Of a stretch of DNA of 37,350 bases, positions 24,411 to 32,826 are shown piece after piece. The translations under genes were made by a program, and so were the position numbers. Position 1 is the stretch's first letter; every line of letters begins with the position of its first letter. This DNA is from a virus: positions 1 to 37,350 of the IMG/VR virus record IMGVR_UViG_3300020185_000126, one strand, 5' to 3'. The notes under the pieces were generated by a model. The model saw only the letters and a program-made list of their open reading frames with translations. It was not told where the DNA came from and made no database searches.

Positions 24411-25087
24411 TGTTTTTTTCTGTTTTTATATAATTCCATAAATCTGTCTATAAATTTCATTCCATATTTATCTAAATGCCTTAATTTAATTAATGTTAAA
24501 AAATTAGTTTTCCAAAAATTATCTAATCTTATATATTGACATGCTAAGTAAACTTCTTTCAAATCGTACTTATCTATACGTTCTATTTTATCTAAACAAA
24601 TAATCCACTTTTTAAGTTGCGCATGTGTTTTTGGTTTGTAACGATCAGGAAACAAATTAATAAAGTGTATATAACTTTTTAATATTGTATTACTAATATT
24701 ACTTATATATATATCTATATTATTATATATAATATTACTTTGTGTCGTTTTTTCCATTGCTGGAATTTCCTTGTGTGGTTTTTCGATGTGTGGTTTTTCG
24801 TTTAGGTAATAATTTGTGCCAACAAATCTTCCTTTTTCTGTTATTTTAATTCTTTTTAAATAACCGTTATCAATTAACTCATTCAATCTTTTTCTTATTG
24901 TATCTCGACCTTGTTTAAAATGGCCACAAATAAATTCTGTAGTGATTACTTGTTTTGAGGTATGACTAAACATCCAACAATATAAACCAGTAGCACCAAT
25001 ACTTATATTTTTATGTCTAAATATATTACTTGGTACAATAGTAAAATTGTCAAACTTTTTAGGTTTGTAAATTCGATTATATTCCAT
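24407..25087 (-). CDS. Winged-helix replication initiation/helicase-loader-like protein
   Basis: This 226-residue protein has an N-terminal winged helix-turn-helix: KNISIGATGLYCWMFSHTSKQVITTEF, then GRDTIRKRLNELIDNGYLKRI. This is typical of phage replication proteins of the DnaD/RepA-like class, which often start by listing a constitutive-growth type HTH. A low-complexity linker follows, then a helical C-terminal domain (HAQLKKWIICLDKIERID). It lies two genes upstream of the primase-helicase, consistent with loading the helicase at the origin. Confidence 0.7.
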   Translation of the reverse strand: MEYNRIYKPKKFDNFTIVPSNIFRHKNISIGATGLYCWMFSHTSKQVITTEFICGHFKQGRDTIRKRLNELIDNGYLKRIKITEKGRFVGTNYYLNEKPHIEKPHKEIPAMEKTTQSNIIYNNIDIYISNISNTILKSYIHFINLFPDRYKPKTHAQLKKWIICLDKIERIDKYDLKEVYLACQYIRLDNFWKTNFLTLIKLRHLDKYGMKFIDRFMELYKNRKKQ

Positions 25088-25102
25088 AATTGATTTTATA
25101 AA

Positions 25103-25354
25103 CTAACTTTCGTCAATTAATCCTTTTATACTATCACAAAAACTTCTTAATTTTTTATACATTGATTTATATTCTTCATAGGTAATATCTTTTTCTTCAT
25201 ATAAAAAAAACAACAATTCACTTAATAATACATATTCAGTTTCTGTTGAATAACCTACATATTTATAATCATATTTAAAACCATCAGTTGAGTCAACAGT
25301 CCATCTACATTTTTGAGTTAATTCATCAAAGTAGATTGATTTATGTTTTGCCAT
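25103..25354 (-). CDS. Small hypothetical protein (83 aa)
   Basis: From MAKHKSIYFDELTQKCRWTV the product is an 83-residue acidic protein with an aromatic-rich beta part (KYDYKYVGYSTETEYVL) and a helical end (YEEYKSMYKKLRSFCDSI). The start at 25354 is preferred over 25378 because it reduces overlap with the VRR-NUC gene to 14 bases. No family was recognised. Confidence 0.6.
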   Translation of the reverse strand: MAKHKSIYFDELTQKCRWTVDSTDGFKYDYKYVGYSTETEYVLLSELLFFLYEEKDITYEEYKSMYKKLRSFCDSIKGLIDES

Positions 25355-25718
25355 CTTTAAAATAATTATTAATTTCATTTATCACATTCTCATAATTGTT
25401 ATGCCAACAAGTTTTCCAGTTGTTATCTTCTAATTCTTTTAACCAATATTTTTGATTATTTGTAGGTTTATTATAACCTACTTTTAATTCTATTGCTAAT
25501 CCATTATAATTATCATTTGGAGTAAAAATCATTATATCAGGTAAACCAGCTTTCGATCCTAAGAATTTCATTTTAAATTGTTCAAATGGTGTTCTTTTAC
25601 CCTCGTTCGATACATGAGTGTAAAGTACACTCGGATAATTATATTTAATATAATTCATTATTTTGTTTTGTAAAATATCTTCTTTACCTAAATATTTTAA
25701 ATAAGGATTTCTTTTCAT
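25341..25718 (-). CDS. VRR-NUC domain nuclease
   Basis: This 125-residue stand-alone VRR-NUC protein has EDILQNKIMNYIKYNYP (conserved Glu helix), FKMKFLGSKAGLPDIMIFTP (G-x-P-D-I), LAIELKVGYNKPTNNQKYWL (E-L-K and Q-x-x-W/L), and a C-terminal helix. The motif set E...PD...ExK is complete. Family members act on branched or flap DNA in phage replication and recombination. A TAATTTTG box lies only 5 bases upstream (25723-25730), so it may start a transcript with almost no leader. Confidence 0.88.
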   Translation of the reverse strand: MKRNPYLKYLGKEDILQNKIMNYIKYNYPSVLYTHVSNEGKRTPFEQFKMKFLGSKAGLPDIMIFTPNDNYNGLAIELKVGYNKPTNNQKYWLKELEDNNWKTCWHNNYENVINEINNYFKDGKT

Positions 25719-25738
25719 ATAACAAAATTATATAAAAA

Positions 25739-26140
25739 TTACTCTATTTCAGACAATTTATATATAAGTTCATTTAATTCATCTATCTCACCTCTTAAAA
25801 TTTCTGTTTCAAATAATAAATTATTATATTTTAAAACTAACTTTTTTGCTGATAATTCTTCATTATGGAAACAAAAAAACTTTAATTTTGTCATTACTAA
25901 TTCATAATCTCTTTGTAATTGTTTATTATATTTTAATAAATCTGGCAAACTTTTTAAACTCCATAAAATAGTCGCGTGATTCTTATTTAAAGAATCAGAA
26001 ATTTGATGATATGGTATATTTAAATAATCTCTACAAGCTTTGTAATAACAAGCTCTAGCAAATACATATCTTTCTTTTCTAGTATTATTATTTATATCTA
26101 AATTAAAATGTCTATTAACTATTTTTTTTAACTCTTCCAT
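25739..26140 (-). CDS. DnaA domain IV-like DNA-binding protein
   Basis: This 133-residue protein starts MEELKKIVNRHFNLDIN. Its next segment, ERYVFARACYYKACRDYLNIPYHQISDSLNKNHATILWSLKSL, matches the DnaA C-terminal helix-turn-helix signature, including the N-H-x-T-I/V-x-x-x-x-K recognition helix. There is no AAA+ domain, so it is a stand-alone DNA-binder. A helical tail follows. It may recognise the phage origin or compete at DnaA boxes. It overlaps the exonuclease end by 13 bases. Confidence 0.75.
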   Translation of the reverse strand: MEELKKIVNRHFNLDINNNTRKERYVFARACYYKACRDYLNIPYHQISDSLNKNHATILWSLKSLPDLLKYNKQLQRDYELVMTKLKFFCFHNEELSAKKLVLKYNNLLFETEILRGEIDELNELIYKLSEIE

Positions 26141-26898
26141 TTTCTTGTTATTAAGTAACTACCATCATCACATTGTTCTCCGTCATACAAAGTTATGTTC
26201 CCTTCTTTTATATATTTTTTCCATTGTTCTAATGCTCTTTTATAAAGAACTCTACCTTCTTCAATAAACTCATCATCTAATGTATGTACCACAGTAGTAT
26301 AAGGATGATTAGTTTCTACACAAATAAATTTAAAATTATCAATATCTAGCATATCCATATAAAATGCCGCTTGTATATGATAAGAATATTTTATAACATC
26401 TGATCTAAATTGTTTAGGTGTGTTTCTTTGACAAGTTTTTACATCAGCAATATAATTACCAATATTATTAACTACATCAGGACGTATTCTAACGTCTATT
26501 CCGTCGTGTTTCTTATAATGTGATAATTCTTTTTCACCTTTAGTATATTTTGTTGCCAAAACATTTTTTTTATAATTCTGTTTAATGTTTTTTATTATAT
26601 CGTAAGTATCTTGATCTAATATAATTTTACCATCAGCAAGTTCTATTTCTTTTTGATATGCCTCTTTTCCAGCTTTAGTTCTTTTATCTATTTTTTGTGA
26701 TACATGGTATAAATCCCAAAAGTCATCTGGCTCAAGTATTGCTTGATGAACAGCAGTACCTAATGCCATAGCAGGTGTTTCTTTAAACTTTTCGTTTATA
26801 AAATGATATACAGATGAGCTATGAATTTTTTTTAAACCACTAGCACTTATACTATTTTTAGAGTGGTATTCGTCGTTTGTATCTTTAACTATTAACAT
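26128..26898 (-). CDS. RecE/Exo VIII-like exonuclease (PD-(D/E)XK)
   Basis: From MLIVKDTNDEYHSKNSISAS the product has 256 residues with SGLKKIHSSSVYHF and ALGTAVHQAILEPDDF (the H-Q-A-I-x-E-P motif), and RIRPDVVNNIGNYIADVKTCQRN (D and D-x-K catalytic motif), then YSYHIQAAFYMDML. This matches the DUF3799/exodeoxyribonuclease VIII group. It resects DNA ends to feed ERF annealing (27758-28147). The start at 26898 overlaps the stop of the 46-aa gene, and an in-frame ATG at 26955 is less likely. Confidence 0.88.
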   Translation of the reverse strand: MLIVKDTNDEYHSKNSISASGLKKIHSSSVYHFINEKFKETPAMALGTAVHQAILEPDDFWDLYHVSQKIDKRTKAGKEAYQKEIELADGKIILDQDTYDIIKNIKQNYKKNVLATKYTKGEKELSHYKKHDGIDVRIRPDVVNNIGNYIADVKTCQRNTPKQFRSDVIKYSYHIQAAFYMDMLDIDNFKFICVETNHPYTTVVHTLDDEFIEEGRVLYKRALEQWKKYIKEGNITLYDGEQCDDGSYLITRKWKS

Positions 26899-27032
26899 CC
26901 TGCTATATTTAAAATTAATAAACCAAATGATAACATTAAAGCCATTATTACACAAGCTTTAATAACTAACATTGATTGCTGTTCTCTAAAAGGTGATCTA
27001 CCTTGATTTGATCTATATTGTCTTTTTTTCAT
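26892..27032 (-). CDS. Small single-span membrane protein (46 aa)
   Basis: A basic N-terminus (MKKRQYRSNQGRSPFREQQ) is followed by one hydrophobic helix (VIKACVIMALMLSFGLLILNIAGC), ending in Gly-Cys. It overlaps the exonuclease start by 7 bases and begins immediately after the 109-aa gene. It is probably membrane-embedded, and its role is unknown. Confidence 0.55.
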   Translation of the reverse strand: MKKRQYRSNQGRSPFREQQSMLVIKACVIMALMLSFGLLILNIAGC

Positions 27033-27033
27033 A

Positions 27034-27363
27034 TTATATATGTTTTTTTAATCTATTAATAATCTCATCTCCATTATAAACATCTCTTTCGTTTTTTAAT
27101 CTAAATGCAATTCTAAAATGAAAATCCTTATTATCTTTTAAAATTTCATCATATTTTTTAGGATCAGTTAAGTTTATTAAACTTATATCGTACTTGTCTT
27201 TTTTTAATTTTCCATTATTGCCACAAAAACTAATTTGATCTTTATCAATTAAATCTTGTAATAAAAAATTAATATCAAATATATTTAACTTGTCAATTTT
27301 TCTTTTGTAAGAATTTAACATTCTCATATATTTTTTTTGTAGTTTACTTTTTGTATTTACCAT
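27034..27363 (-). CDS. Hypothetical protein (109 aa)
   Basis: This is a lysine-rich soluble protein starting MVNTKSKLQKKYMRMLNSYK. It contains NIFDINFLLQDLIDKDQISFCG and a KDFHFRIAFRLKNERDV strand before a helical end. No motif was recognised. It begins a gene group after the terminator at 27413-27447, so transcription must restart in the 50-base gap or continue through. Confidence 0.6.
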   Translation of the reverse strand: MVNTKSKLQKKYMRMLNSYKRKIDKLNIFDINFLLQDLIDKDQISFCGNNGKLKKDKYDISLINLTDPKKYDEILKDNKDFHFRIAFRLKNERDVYNGDEIINRLKKHI

Positions 27364-27412
27364 AGATTATAAATTTTCTTTTAAATTAAAAATAATTTTT
27401 AAATAAAACAAA

Positions 27413-27447
27413 TTAAAATAAAAAAAAAGGCAACCTTTCGATTGCCT
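27413..27447 (-). terminator. Rho-independent terminator after the SSB-like gene
   Basis: AGGCAA pairs with TTGCCT (27442-27447 with 27428-27433) around an 8-base loop, followed on the minus strand by about nine T. It lies 22 bases beyond the gene at 27470-27754. Confidence 0.85.
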
Positions 27448-27469
27448 ATTCTCCTATTGCTGCTAATAT

Positions 27470-27754
27470 TTAGAAAGGAAGATCATTTGATGGCTCTTCT
27501 TTTTTATCATTAGTTTGAGGCGGTTGATATTCATTTTTAGTAATAGAAGCCGATCCATCTTGATTAACCCATAAACTAAATTTAAACTGTGTATTACCTT
27601 GATATTCGGTTTTACACTTATCTGCTTTACCAGATTTTAAATACTCAAATAATTGATTAGGTGTAATAACACCATTCCAGCATGGAGCACTTTCATTTTT
27701 ATTGAAGATTCTAATTCCTTCAATGTAGTTAGGTTCTTTTTTTGTTTCACTCAT
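27470..27754 (-). CDS. SSB-like protein with acidic DLPF tail (94 aa)
   Basis: This 94-residue protein begins MSETKKEPNYIEGIRIFNKNE. Its centre reads QFKFSLWVNQDGSASITK and its C-terminus is acidic and unstructured, ending EEPSNDLPF. That D-L-P-F tip is the protein-interaction tail typical of single-strand DNA binding proteins. I see no clear OB-fold signature, but position right after ERF supports ssDNA binding in recombination or replication. Confidence 0.65.
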   Translation of the reverse strand: MSETKKEPNYIEGIRIFNKNESAPCWNGVITPNQLFEYLKSGKADKCKTEYQGNTQFKFSLWVNQDGSASITKNEYQPPQTNDKKEEPSNDLPF

Positions 27755-27757
27755 AAT

Positions 27758-28147
27758 TTAAAATTTATATTGATTTTTATTGTTAACTTTTCTATTTGAT
27801 GCAATATTACCGTCATCATCTTCACATTCTAATCCTAGTAGTGATATTACATTATATCTTCTGTAGTATGTTATAGCACTACCTATTTTTTGTGGATCAT
27901 TTGTATCTGGTAATTTGATAGAACTAAATATTTTTTCTTTTGATTCTACATCTTGTATTATAGCATAAACCTCGTGTTGTTCAATTGGTTGTATTATCAC
28001 CAACTTATATTTTTTTAATAAAGGTTTTAAATGTTTTAATAACTGATTTATATCAGCATAATTTGATTTAAAGAAAGGATTTTTTGATTCCTTAGATATT
28101 GCTTCAATCTCTTGTTGCAACGAAAATAATTTTTGATAAAATTCCAT
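27758..28147 (-). CDS. ERF-family single-strand annealing protein
   Basis: This 129-residue protein has the ERF pattern: LQQEIEAISKESKNPFFKSNYADINQLLKHLKPLL, then LVIIQPIEQ, and DPQKIGSAITYYRRYNVISLLGLECEDDDGN, which contains the G-S-x-I-T-Y-x-R-R-Y motif. It anneals complementary strands in phage recombination, working with the exonuclease at 26128-26898 and the SSB-like protein just downstream. It is shorter than P22 Erf, as in many Bacteroidetes phages. Confidence 0.92.
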   Translation of the reverse strand: MEFYQKLFSLQQEIEAISKESKNPFFKSNYADINQLLKHLKPLLKKYKLVIIQPIEQHEVYAIIQDVESKEKIFSSIKLPDTNDPQKIGSAITYYRRYNVISLLGLECEDDDGNIASNRKVNNKNQYKF

Positions 28148-28159
28148 AATTGTGTTTTT

Positions 28160-28351
28160 TTAAATTAAACGATTCATACTTTTAAATCCCATTTCTTTCA
28201 ATGTTAATATTTCGTCTAACGTAAATCTTCCGGGATTATTAATTCTGTTAGCTAATGTTGGACGAGTACAATCCAAAATTTTACAAACTTTATGTTTGTT
28301 TAAATTTAAGTTTTTAATGTCTTCTTCAAAATATAATTTAAAGTAATTCAT
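28160..28351 (-). CDS. Small helix-turn-helix protein (63 aa)
   Basis: The product has NLNKHKVCKILDCTRPTLANRINNPGRFTLDEILTLKE, a compact HTH of the XRE/Cro type with a 'T-R-P-T-L-x-N-R' recognition helix. It is the first gene of the early block, after the strong terminator at 28408-28446 and a TATCTTTA box, so it may autoregulate early transcription. With no integrase or lysogeny genes, a lytic-cycle switch is more likely than a prophage repressor. Confidence 0.75.
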   Translation of the reverse strand: MNYFKLYFEEDIKNLNLNKHKVCKILDCTRPTLANRINNPGRFTLDEILTLKEMGFKSMNRLI

Positions 28352-28365
28352 ATAATAATTTTTGA

Positions 28366-28373
28366 TAAAGATA
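28366..28373 (-). promoter_or_regulatory. Putative early -7 box
   Basis: The minus strand reads TATCTTTA (one mismatch to TAnnTTTG), 15 bases before the HTH gene start. The same TTATCTTTAT string occurs at the promoter at 11311. No -33 TTG is at the right distance. Confidence 0.35.
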
Positions 28374-28407
28374 ATAAAATTTATTTTAAAATTAAAAAAA
28401 AACTTTT

Positions 28408-28446
28408 AAAAAAGTACCCCCCAAAGTAAAGAACAATGAGGGGCAC
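28408..28446 (-). terminator. Strong terminator separating late tail genes from early genes
   Basis: A 9-bp stem (28438-28446 with 28414-28422, two G-T wobbles) with a 15-base loop is followed by six T, then AAAAG and nine more T. It lies 24 bases after the tail-protein stop. Confidence 0.88.
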
Positions 28447-28470
28447 AGCAGCAAACAGAAAAAAGAAAGT

Positions 28471-30543
28471 TTAAAATTTTATAACAAAATCAGACGTTAA
28501 ATCATCATCTTGATTAGGTATATGCATAACAGTTTTATATGTATTTTTTTTAATATTATAATTTATTGAATCGATATAACAGCTTACCGGTTCTTGTAAT
28601 ACACTAGAGCCAAAGTTAATCCATATTTTATTATGTAATCCTAAAGGCAATACATTATTATTGTATAAATCTCCCTCGTATCTAATTACAAAATCTCTAT
28701 AATCATTTATTACTTGTTGTGATGTAATTTGTTCTATTGATTTTAAATAATTTGTTTTATCTCTTGATCTATAAAATTCACCACTTATTTTTGAATATTC
28801 TTCGTTAGTTAATATCAATTTATCTAATTCTAATAATCCAGTAAAATTTCCACTTCGTTTTCTTATAAATTGTAATAAATCAAACTTTTCAAAAATGTCA
28901 GTTCTTTGACCATCTGCATTAATATATACTTTGTCTAATATTATAGAATCCCAGTGTGTATCTGTAAAACCAGATGTGCTACCAGTTTGAAAGGGATCAT
29001 ATAAATAAAAATATAATTCCCATGCATTATTTGGCAATGCTGGAGCTGTAAAATCATAGCTTTTCCATCTTCTATTATTTACAATATTTACTTCGTTTAT
29101 AGTGGCTGTTGTTGTCCATCCGCTACTTCCTGACCAATATAACGTGGCTATTGGGGGATCGCCTGGCAAAACAACTGCCTCAGCTTTTACTTGCCATCTA
29201 AAACCCCTGACAACACCAGATGTTGAATTAAAAAAATTATTTAATTTTAATTTATAACCAATAAAATCAGAACCAGCTTCATTTATTGGGTTTATTAATT
29301 CAGCTGTAACACTAGTTCCACTAGTTGAGGTTTGTATGTTAGTTGATTTTAAAGATACATCACCTTGAAAACTAAAATTTGTATCAATACTAGAATTAGT
29401 TAATGTCCATCCAGATGATCCAAATTCAAAACCAGAATTACCTATAATATTTGTGCTAAAAAAACCTTTCATATCTACACTTTGTGTGTATTGTTTTAAT
29501 GGTCGTAAATATTCTTTAGTTAAATTATTTAATGGTAATAAATCTATTGGTATATCACAATCCTCAATATTAGGATCGCAATTTGTTTTAGTAAGTGTAT
29601 TAGATGATCCAGAACACACATTTAAAACATCAACAGTTGATGTTGATTGATAAACACCAGAACTATCATAAATATTATATTTTATTGATTCAGTTGCATT
29701 ATTTTGTAATGACAAAGTTTCTGCTGCTCGTATTCCAGTAGGTATAGTTCCGCTATTAGCAGAAGTAGCACTACTATCTTTTACTGATTGTTCGCTATAA
29801 CTAGAATTATTTATAATATACCATCTGCCATAGCTTTGAAAAATTCTACTATTTGTAAATTTTAAAATTTGCTCTAAAACCTCTTTACAATTTTTTGGAT
29901 CAACTCCATCTGAAAAAAATTTTTTAGCACTAATAGTGTCATTAATATCTGTTTTTTGATCGTAAACATTATAACCGCTTGTAGCTCCATCTTTTTGTAT
30001 ATCGTTAGAAACATAAATATCAAAACCTAAATTAATATTTTCTAATATTTCATGTATGTGAACCATAAAATCCCCAGCAAGTTCATTGCCACTAGAATTT
30101 GTTAATGGCTGTGTAAAACCATCTAAACTACCTAAACCATCATATCCTTTTAGAATTATAGGATAAGGAGTAGAGGTAACAGCTTCTTGAAATTGATCCA
30201 CTAATAACCATCCTTGCCAATATGTTTGATAATTGTTACTCCCATCTTTATAAGATATTTTAATTTTATATTCTCTCTCATCAGCAATATAAAAATCATC
30301 ATAGTTTGTTGTATCTGTAACAAAAAGATTTATTTGACAAGTTGACCCAATAATCGGATCGTAAAAATTATCATCTTGATCCCAAGAAATTTCAATAGGA
30401 TCATCTGTACAAACTAAATCGTATATAGGTAAATCAGGATCAGTTGGATTAGCTTTTACATATCCGTCTTTTAATATTTCAATTTTTTTTCCGTTACCTA
30501 AAACGTCATCGAATTCTAATTTAAATTTTACTCCGTATGCCAT
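28471..30543 (-). CDS. Baseplate/distal tail hub-like protein (690 aa)
   Basis: The N-terminal part has GVKFKLEFDDVLGNGKKIEIL, then DLVCTDDPIEISWDQDDNFYDPIIGS, and YQTYWQGWLLVDQFQEAVTSTPYPI followed by LKGYDGLGSLDGF. This layout of a beta-rich hub followed by GYDGLG resembles tail-tip proteins of Bacteroidetes phages. The central region about 360-540 is a jelly-roll-like carbohydrate-binding-type beta domain, with repeated SGW and WTLTNSS segments. It lies right after the tape measure, where the distal tail or hub is expected. Function is by position and pattern. Confidence 0.7.
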   Translation of the reverse strand: MAYGVKFKLEFDDVLGNGKKIEILKDGYVKANPTDPDLPIYDLVCTDDPIEISWDQDDNFYDPIIGSTCQINLFVTDTTNYDDFYIADEREYKIKISYKDGSNNYQTYWQGWLLVDQFQEAVTSTPYPIILKGYDGLGSLDGFTQPLTNSSGNELAGDFMVHIHEILENINLGFDIYVSNDIQKDGATSGYNVYDQKTDINDTISAKKFFSDGVDPKNCKEVLEQILKFTNSRIFQSYGRWYIINNSSYSEQSVKDSSATSANSGTIPTGIRAAETLSLQNNATESIKYNIYDSSGVYQSTSTVDVLNVCSGSSNTLTKTNCDPNIEDCDIPIDLLPLNNLTKEYLRPLKQYTQSVDMKGFFSTNIIGNSGFEFGSSGWTLTNSSIDTNFSFQGDVSLKSTNIQTSTSGTSVTAELINPINEAGSDFIGYKLKLNNFFNSTSGVVRGFRWQVKAEAVVLPGDPPIATLYWSGSSGWTTTATINEVNIVNNRRWKSYDFTAPALPNNAWELYFYLYDPFQTGSTSGFTDTHWDSIILDKVYINADGQRTDIFEKFDLLQFIRKRSGNFTGLLELDKLILTNEEYSKISGEFYRSRDKTNYLKSIEQITSQQVINDYRDFVIRYEGDLYNNNVLPLGLHNKIWINFGSSVLQEPVSCYIDSINYNIKKNTYKTVMHIPNQDDDLTSDFVIKF

Positions 30544-32795
30544 TATTTAATTCTATTTCTATTACGATCAGCTCTTTGTAAAGCAACCACTAAATCTTGT
30601 CCTTTTAAAGTAAATTGACCTCCAACTTGAACACTTGATCCACCGCCATCGCCAATCATATTTTTTAATTTATCTAAAGGTGCTACTACCTCAGGATTTG
30701 ATCTAGCACCCGGATATTCTCCAAAGAGTCCAAGTGTTGGAGTACTTACAATTCCACCTTTTGCAAATTTCTTTGTATCTCCACCCTTTACAATTGATGC
30801 AGCACTTTGTATCATTTTACCAACAGCAATTAAAGCAATACCAGCTGCAATAGCTGTAAATGGGTGTTTAAAAGACATTTTAATAGCTTCCATCGTTAAA
30901 CCAATTTTTATTGCTAATTGACCTAGTTGTATAGCCATTGATCCAACAGCATTTAATAAAACTGATGCTAAACCTTTTGCTAAATTACCACCATTAGTAA
31001 TGGCATCAGCTAAAGCCATTCCAACACCCTCTGCCATTTGTTGAAATCCACCAGTAACAATACTACCAGCTTGATTCATTATTTCTTGCATTTGAGCTAT
31101 CTCCTCTTTGGTTCTATTATTAAATTTCTTTATACTTGTATTTGTTGTTTCGAAAGGTTTTTGAGCACTTTTTACAAGTTTATCCATTCCCTCGTTTAAT
31201 GCTTTACCACCCTCTGTAGTTACAGCAAACATATCATTTAAGAAATTACGTCTATTCATTACAGCTTTTTCTTGCTGTATCTGTTCCTCTTGATTAAATA
31301 CTGCTAATCCACTATTTACTGGAGTTATACCACCACCAACATCACCACTATCTGTATCAGTTTTTTTAGTTACTATTTCAGCTTCTATTTTAATTTTTGG
31401 TTTTGTGCCTTCAATATTTTTTAAACCATTTATTATTATTTGCATGGCTTCCTCTCCAGCTTTATTTGTTTCGTCTTTAACACCTGCTACAATATCATCA
31501 AAACCACCTTTAAGAGATTTAGTCATTTCTGATACACTAATTTTTATTAAGTCAGTATCGAGAGTAAATACACCTTTAATCGCAGTTCCAAAATTTCCAA
31601 TAAGATTTGTTATTGTTTTAAATACTCCACTTACAATAGTGTAAAGTATCCTCATTTGTGTTTTTATTTTTAAAACAGCTAATTTAAAAACTGCACTTAT
31701 AGATTCAATTAAAACTCTGAATCCATATGCCTCATTGTATAAATCAATAAAATAATTAGCTACATCTAAAATTGTTTTTTTAATTGGTTTCCAATTGGTT
31801 GCTATTACATAAGCAATAGCAGTTAAACCAGCTATAACTAATCCAACTGGACCCATCATTACTGTTAATGCTGATCCTATTGCTGGTGCTAATGTTAACA
31901 AAGTTCCAATAGCAATTAATATTGGTCCAAGTGCAACACCAAAACCAACCATTATAACTGTAAATTTTTTTGTTTCTGGTGTTAATGATTTAAATTTCTT
32001 AGTTAGATCACCAATAAATCTAGTGATTTTAGGTATGTTTTCTGATAGATTAAATGCTTTGCTTATCTCTTGTCCCAATTCTGCAAAAGCTATGTTTAAA
32101 TTGTCTCTTAGTGTGCTAAATAAACCGTTTAAAGTTTTACTTAATGTATTCATTCCACCATGGAATTTTCCTCCCTCTTGTGTCGCTTTAGCAAATGCAG
32201 CTTGTAAAACATCAAAAGTTATTTTACCTTCAGTTGCTAATTTTCTAACTTCACTAGCACTTTTACCAGTAACGTCAGCCAATAAATCATACATCGGAAC
32301 ACCATTATTAATAAACTGTAAAATATCTCTAGACATTACTCTACCCTCTGCTGCCGATTGACCAAAAGCTATTGCTATCCTTTGTAAATCACCACCAGCA
32401 ACTGCGGCAATATCTCCTAGTTGTGCCATTGAATTAAAAGCTTGATCAGCACTTAATCCGAATCCCATTAAAGTATTATTAGCTTTAACTATCTGATCTA
32501 ATTGAAAAGGTGTTTTTGATGAAAATTCTACTAATCTTTCAAATGCTTTAGCACCCTCCTCAACTGATCCAGTCAATACATTTAATGTAGTTTGTAATTT
32601 CTCAAAATTTGCAGCTTGTTTTAAAGCTATACCACCTGCTATTGCTAATGGTGCAGAAATGTATTTTGATATTTCTTTACCAACCTTTTGAGTTTTTTTT
32701 CCGAATTTTCCGATACTTGAACTTGCATTTTTTAAAGCCGCTTTTAATTGAGCTATATCAGCAATAAAATTAATTCTAACATTCTTATCTGCCAT
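30543..32795 (-). CDS. Tail tape measure protein
   Basis: This 750-residue protein begins MADKNVRINFIADIAQLKAALKNAS, followed by FEKLQTTLNVLTGSVEEGAKAFERLVEFSS and LAQ-like helices typical of the tape measure family. Hydrophobic segments at about residues 280-340 (GPILIAIGTLLTLAPAIG, MMGPVGLVIAGLTAIAYVIA) and 610-670 are likely to insert in the membrane during DNA entry. At roughly 1.5 angstrom per residue it predicts a tail of about 110 nm, so a siphovirus. It shares one base with the next gene's start. Confidence 0.95.
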   Translation of the reverse strand: MADKNVRINFIADIAQLKAALKNASSSIGKFGKKTQKVGKEISKYISAPLAIAGGIALKQAANFEKLQTTLNVLTGSVEEGAKAFERLVEFSSKTPFQLDQIVKANNTLMGFGLSADQAFNSMAQLGDIAAVAGGDLQRIAIAFGQSAAEGRVMSRDILQFINNGVPMYDLLADVTGKSASEVRKLATEGKITFDVLQAAFAKATQEGGKFHGGMNTLSKTLNGLFSTLRDNLNIAFAELGQEISKAFNLSENIPKITRFIGDLTKKFKSLTPETKKFTVIMVGFGVALGPILIAIGTLLTLAPAIGSALTVMMGPVGLVIAGLTAIAYVIATNWKPIKKTILDVANYFIDLYNEAYGFRVLIESISAVFKLAVLKIKTQMRILYTIVSGVFKTITNLIGNFGTAIKGVFTLDTDLIKISVSEMTKSLKGGFDDIVAGVKDETNKAGEEAMQIIINGLKNIEGTKPKIKIEAEIVTKKTDTDSGDVGGGITPVNSGLAVFNQEEQIQQEKAVMNRRNFLNDMFAVTTEGGKALNEGMDKLVKSAQKPFETTNTSIKKFNNRTKEEIAQMQEIMNQAGSIVTGGFQQMAEGVGMALADAITNGGNLAKGLASVLLNAVGSMAIQLGQLAIKIGLTMEAIKMSFKHPFTAIAAGIALIAVGKMIQSAASIVKGGDTKKFAKGGIVSTPTLGLFGEYPGARSNPEVVAPLDKLKNMIGDGGGSSVQVGGQFTLKGQDLVVALQRADRNRNRIK

Positions 32796-32809
32796 AGTAA
32801 ATTTTTATA

Positions 32810-32826
32810 CAAAAATAACAAATTTA
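32810..32826 (-). promoter_or_regulatory. Two adjacent -7-like boxes before the tape measure
   Basis: The minus strand carries TAAATTTG (32819-32826) and TATTTTTG (32810-32817), both TAnnTTTG matches, in the 28-base gap between the G-T stop and the tape measure ATG. No properly spaced TTG is visible. Confidence 0.35.
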
